A DNA stretch of 35,641 bases. Origin: Nitrospirota bacterium (GTDB lineage Bacteria > Nitrospirota > Thermodesulfovibrionia > Thermodesulfovibrionales > Dissulfurispiraceae). Made by a program: the position numbers and the translations under genes. The DNA is taken from positions 1 to 35,641 of the forward strand of contig WSNO01000032.1 of the NCBI GenBank assembly GCA_009773415.1, read 5' to 3'. Of the stretch, positions 33,318-35,641 are shown one piece after another (the stretch's first letter is position 1; every line of letters begins with the position of its first letter). The notes below the pieces were generated by a model. The model saw only the letters and a list, made by a program, of their open reading frames with translations, did no database searches and had not been told where the DNA came from.

Positions 33318-34205
33318 CTAATATGCCTCCCTGATTTTTTTTCTGAGCCAGAATCCGACAACATTAAAGAAAAGGGTCATGAAAAACAGCGTCAGACCGG
33401 CCGCAAAGATAGTTGAGTACTCAAGCGTGCCGTGCGGCAGGTCGCCCTGACTGACCTGAACAATGTAAGCGGTAAGGGTTTGAACAGATTCGGTCGGGTT
33501 GGCGGTCAGATTCGGCATCATGCCGGCGGCAACGGCAACCACCATGGTTTCGCCGATAGCACGGGATATTCCCATGATGAACGCAGCCGCAATTCCGGAA
33601 AAAGAAGCCGGAATCACGACTTTCAACGAAGTCTGCAACTTCGTAGCACCTGTTGCGTATGAACCCTCCCGAATATGCATTGGGACGGCCCGCATGGCAT
33701 CTTCGCTGACCGAGCTGACATAGGGAATAATCATGATACCAATGATAATGCCCGGACTCAGCGCATTGAAGCCCGACAGGTCGGCATAGATTTCCTGCAG
33801 AAGGGGTGTCAGAAAAAGGAGCGCAAAATAACCATAGACTACGGTCGGCACTGCTGCCAGCAATTCAAGAATAGGCTTGATTATCTCCCGGAGGCGGTGC
33901 GGCGCATATTCGCTCAGGTAGATGGCAACGATAAGTCCCAACGGCAGCGCAACAGAAAGCGCAATAAATGTCGTAAGAAGTGTTCCGGCCACAAGTGGCA
34001 GAATCCCGTATTTCGGCTCTGCAAAAAGAGGTGTCCATTCTGTCCCGGTCAGAAAATCGAGAATCGGAATCTCCTGGAAAAAGCCGTATGACTCATAAAG
34101 AAGGATGCCTACGATGCTCATCGTTATCAGTACGGAAGCCAGAGCGCTGAGAAACAGAAATGATTCGATGATGCGCTCTTTTATTTTCTGTGCTGCTCGT
34201 GCCAT
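33318..34205 (-). CDS. pstC: Phosphate ABC transporter permease PstC
   Basis: A 295-residue permease with TM1 at ~14-40, the EAA loop AVPMHIREGSYATGATKLQTSLKVVIP, and SGIAAAFIMGISRAIGETMVVAVAAG, the PstC signature. ATG 34205 is preferred over the ATG 12 bases upstream because GGGAG lies five bases before it. The gene has its own Pho box (34255-34294) and follows a terminator placed at the end of pstS, so it can be transcribed separately from pstS. Confidence 0.95.
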   Translation of the reverse strand: MARAAQKIKERIIESFLFLSALASVLITMSIVGILLYESYGFFQEIPILDFLTGTEWTPLFAEPKYGILPLVAGTLLTTFIALSVALPLGLIVAIYLSEYAPHRLREIIKPILELLAAVPTVVYGYFALLFLTPLLQEIYADLSGFNALSPGIIIGIMIIPYVSSVSEDAMRAVPMHIREGSYATGATKLQTSLKVVIPASFSGIAAAFIMGISRAIGETMVVAVAAGMMPNLTANPTESVQTLTAYIVQVSQGDLPHGTLEYSTIFAAGLTLFFMTLFFNVVGFWLRKKIREAY

Positions 34206-34254
34206 GCATGCTCCCATAATGTCATCATTGTTTTTGCTACTTTACCAGCATCAT

Positions 34255-34294
34255 TGTTACAGGAATATTACAACGCGGTGACAGTAATGTGACG
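34255..34294 (-). promoter_or_regulatory. Pho box upstream of pstC (four 11-bp half-sites)
   Basis: On the minus strand CGTCAC, TGTCAC, TGTAAT and TGTAAC begin at 34294, 34283, 34272 and 34261, a strict 11-bp period, matching the PhoB direct-repeat consensus. A TAAAGT -10-like hexamer follows after ~17 bases, then the pstC start. It overlaps the last codon and stop of the pstS frame. Confidence 0.75.
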
Positions 34295-35282
34295 GAAAAA
34301 GGCGCGGAAGGTAGTTTGTTGCCTTCCGCGCCTGCCGACCGACAAACATCGAGCCGGTCTTTTTCTTTGCAAAGCGCTCCTGAGCAAGCTTGTAACCATT
34401 GGCGGGAAGCTCCACATATTTAACCTGCCTGGCCAACATGCCGCCATTTTTCAAATAGTACTCAACGAATTCCCTCACTTCAGGCTTGGCATCAGCGGCC
34501 TTCTTGCTTACATAAATGAAGATGGGGCGCGACAGCGGGGAATAGGTGCCGTCCATTACAGTCTTGGATGACGGACTCACGACTCCCTTGCCGCCATCAA
34601 TTCCGACCAGCTTCAGCTTTTTCTTGTTTGTTTCATAATAAGCAAGTCCAAAGTAACCAAGTCCCCCCTTATCTCCGGCTACTCCGTTGACCAGGACATT
34701 GTCATCTTCACTCGCGGTAAAGTCGCTGCGCGACGACTTTGACTTCCCGTTGACCGCCTCAGTGAAGTAGTCGAACGTGCCGGAATCAGCACCCGGTCCA
34801 TACAGCTTCAGCTTCACATCAGGCCATTCCGGTCGGACATCCCTCCATGTTTTCACCTTGCCCTGCGCAGCAGGCTCCCACATCTTCTTAAGATCCGCAA
34901 CCGTCAGGAACTTTATCCAGTCGTTTTTCTGGTTGACGACGACAGAAATTGCATCATATGCAATCGGCAGTTCGATAAACTCAATGCCTGTTATTGCGCA
35001 TTCATCAGTTTCCTTCTTGGCAATTGGTCGGGAAGCATTGGAGATATCTGTTTCGCCGCGGCAGAACTTCTTGAACCCACCCCCGGTGCCCGCTATGCCG
35101 ACCGTGACCCTTACCACACCCTTCTTCGCCTTCTGAAACTCCTCAGCAACCGCCTCCGTTATCGGATAGACCGTACTGGATCCATCGATCTTGATAATCT
35201 TGTCAGCTGCCGCTGCCGGAGCAGGTGCGACCATACATGCCATGGCTAATGCCATGCCTGCTGCAACTAACTGCTTAATCAT
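34257..35282 (-). CDS. pstS: Phosphate-binding protein PstS, with atypical read-through C-terminus
   Basis: A 341-residue periplasmic phosphate receptor. The signal peptide is ~1-25 (AACMVAPAPAAAA region). The mature protein begins KIIKIDGSSTVYPITEAVAEEF. Phosphate-contacting segments include GTGGGFKKFCRGETDISNASRPI and GPGADSGTFDYFTEAV, and all look intact. ATG 35282 has GGAGG seven bases upstream; the frame stays open to 35396 but without homology. The usual end after FAKKKTGSMF is replaced by ~25 residues encoded across a perfect terminator hairpin and a Pho box, so the ancestral stop was probably lost or a frameshift exists. The fold should survive. Confidence 0.92.
   Translation of the reverse strand: MIKQLVAAGMALAMACMVAPAPAAAADKIIKIDGSSTVYPITEAVAEEFQKAKKGVVRVTVGIAGTGGGFKKFCRGETDISNASRPIAKKETDECAITGIEFIELPIAYDAISVVVNQKNDWIKFLTVADLKKMWEPAAQGKVKTWRDVRPEWPDVKLKLYGPGADSGTFDYFTEAVNGKSKSSRSDFTASEDDNVLVNGVAGDKGGLGYFGLAYYETNKKKLKLVGIDGGKGVVSPSSKTVMDGTYSPLSRPIFIYVSKKAADAKPEVREFVEYYLKNGGMLARQVKYVELPANGYKLAQERFAKKKTGSMFVGRQARKATNYLPRLFPSHYCHRVVIFL
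34296..34332 (-). terminator. Rho-independent terminator within the 3' end of the pstS frame
   Basis: GGCGCGGAAGG (34301-34311) pairs perfectly with CCTTCCGCGCC (34322-34332), 11 bp. On the minus strand TTTTT (34300-34296) follows. It lies before the annotated pstS stop (34259-34257), inside the coding frame. It would limit transcription from pstS into pstCAB. Confidence 0.85.
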
Positions 35283-35401
35283 TCTTCGTCCTCCATGTTT
35301 TGCGAGTTTACTATAATTGGCATGCAATAATTGCACGCTTGCGACCTTCTCATCTGCATTGTATGCTCTTTTCATCATCTCATCCAACCGTTTCATCTAA
35401 A

Positions 35402-35456
35402 ATGATACCTGCGGGATGTTACAAAAATATTACGATGAGATGACACAACAATGAAA
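35402..35456 (-). promoter_or_regulatory. PhoB-dependent promoter of pstS (Pho box plus -10)
   Basis: On the minus strand four half-sites TTTCAT, TGTCAT, CGTAAT and TGTAAC start at 35456, 35445, 35434 and 35423, an exact 11-bp period. A -10 hexamer TATCAT (35407-35402) lies 16 bases after the start of the last half-site, replacing a normal -35, as at PhoB-activated promoters. The leader to the pstS ATG is ~110 bp. Confidence 0.8.
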
Positions 35457-35597
35457 AATGGGGAACAATTATGATTATGAAACGCAATGTATAAATTAAC
35501 TATTTGTTTTCTATAGTTTATTTTAATCGCCTGACGCTTAGCCGGTCACGTCCAGTCAAGTGGTGTACGAACGATCGTGCAATCTCCTGTTTCTGCT

Positions 35598-35627
35598 AAG
35601 CTGCCACCAGTAGATCTGGTGCAGCTT
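35598..35627. repeat. Inverted repeat near the right window edge
   Basis: AAGCTGCCACCAG and CTGGTGCAGCTT pair over 12 bp with one bulged C and a TAGAT loop. There is no clear T-run after it on either strand. The surrounding 35457-35641 shows an AT-rich block (35470-35530) and a palindrome ACGATCGT, but no gene I can support. Confidence 0.4.
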
Positions 35628-35641
35628 GGGTTGTTTCCTGT

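Noticed and set aside
1-35641. CRISPR array, tRNA or rRNA genes
   Set aside because: No regularly spaced repeat array, tRNA-like cloverleaf or rRNA sequence was recognised on reading either strand; a tRNA search program would be needed for certainty.

Overview
The window reads as a chromosomal segment of a strictly or facultatively anaerobic, metal- and selenium-rich bacterium. The content (selenocysteine formate dehydrogenase, tungsten-type aldehyde:ferredoxin oxidoreductase, MvhAGD-type hydrogenase with HdrA, MoeA fused to a periplasmic-binding-like domain, sigma54 regulation, many PAS histidine kinases) fits Nitrospirota or Desulfobacterota best. This is inferred from gene content, not from a phylogenetic marker. 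Almost every gene is on the minus strand, so transcription runs from high to low coordinates. The one clear plus-strand gene is a potassium channel/RCK protein at 8226-9911.

Layout from low to high coordinates. (1) 1-374: the 5' end of an ISNCY/IS1202-like insertion sequence, cut by the window edge. (2) 488-6537: an apparent operon, read leftward: AOR, MoaD-like carrier, ThiF/MoeB-like enzyme, MoeA-PBP fusion, then a GH108-type muramidase with two domain copies. (3) 6685-7971: two small secreted proteins, one with a mirror-symmetric six-cysteine pattern, ended by a strong terminator. (4) 8226-9911: K+ channel with two RCK modules. (5) 10028-11716: a di-heme cytochrome c peroxidase and a DsbA-like protein whose active site is U-P-H-C, encoded through an in-frame TGA. 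(6) 11840-16410: fdnGHI-like periplasmic formate dehydrogenase; the catalytic subunit also reads through a TGA (Sec204). (7) 16411-16671: regulatory region with a sigma54-like promoter and a tandem 16-bp repeat that looks like an enhancer. (8) 16672-19630: NtrC-type regulator and its PAS histidine kinase, the obvious candidates to control fdn. (9) 19737-23233: stand-alone receiver, membrane histidine kinase and a Leu/Ile/Val-type binding protein, translationally coupled. (10) 23277-28369: TusA-like protein, MvhD, HdrA, [NiFe]-hydrogenase large and small subunits, with no HdrB/HdrC in view. (11) 28449-35282: the phosphate regulon pstSCAB-phoU-phoB-phoR, with two four-half-site Pho boxes, an apparently frameshifted phoU, and a pstS reading frame that runs through its own terminator.

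Functional picture: formate oxidation at the outer face of the membrane (FdnGHI), H2 oxidation coupled to ferredoxin/Hdr chemistry in the cytoplasm (Mvh-HdrA), aldehyde oxidation by a tungsto- or molybdopterin enzyme with its own cofactor genes, and periplasmic thiol/peroxide handling (Sec-DsbA plus cytochrome c peroxidase). These sit next to a dense set of two-component systems.

The least routine items are the DsbA-like selenoprotein, which a standard gene caller splits in two; the fdn sigma54 enhancer/promoter arrangement; the pstS-terminator-Pho box overlap; the broken phoU; and the twin-CX3C periplasmic protein.
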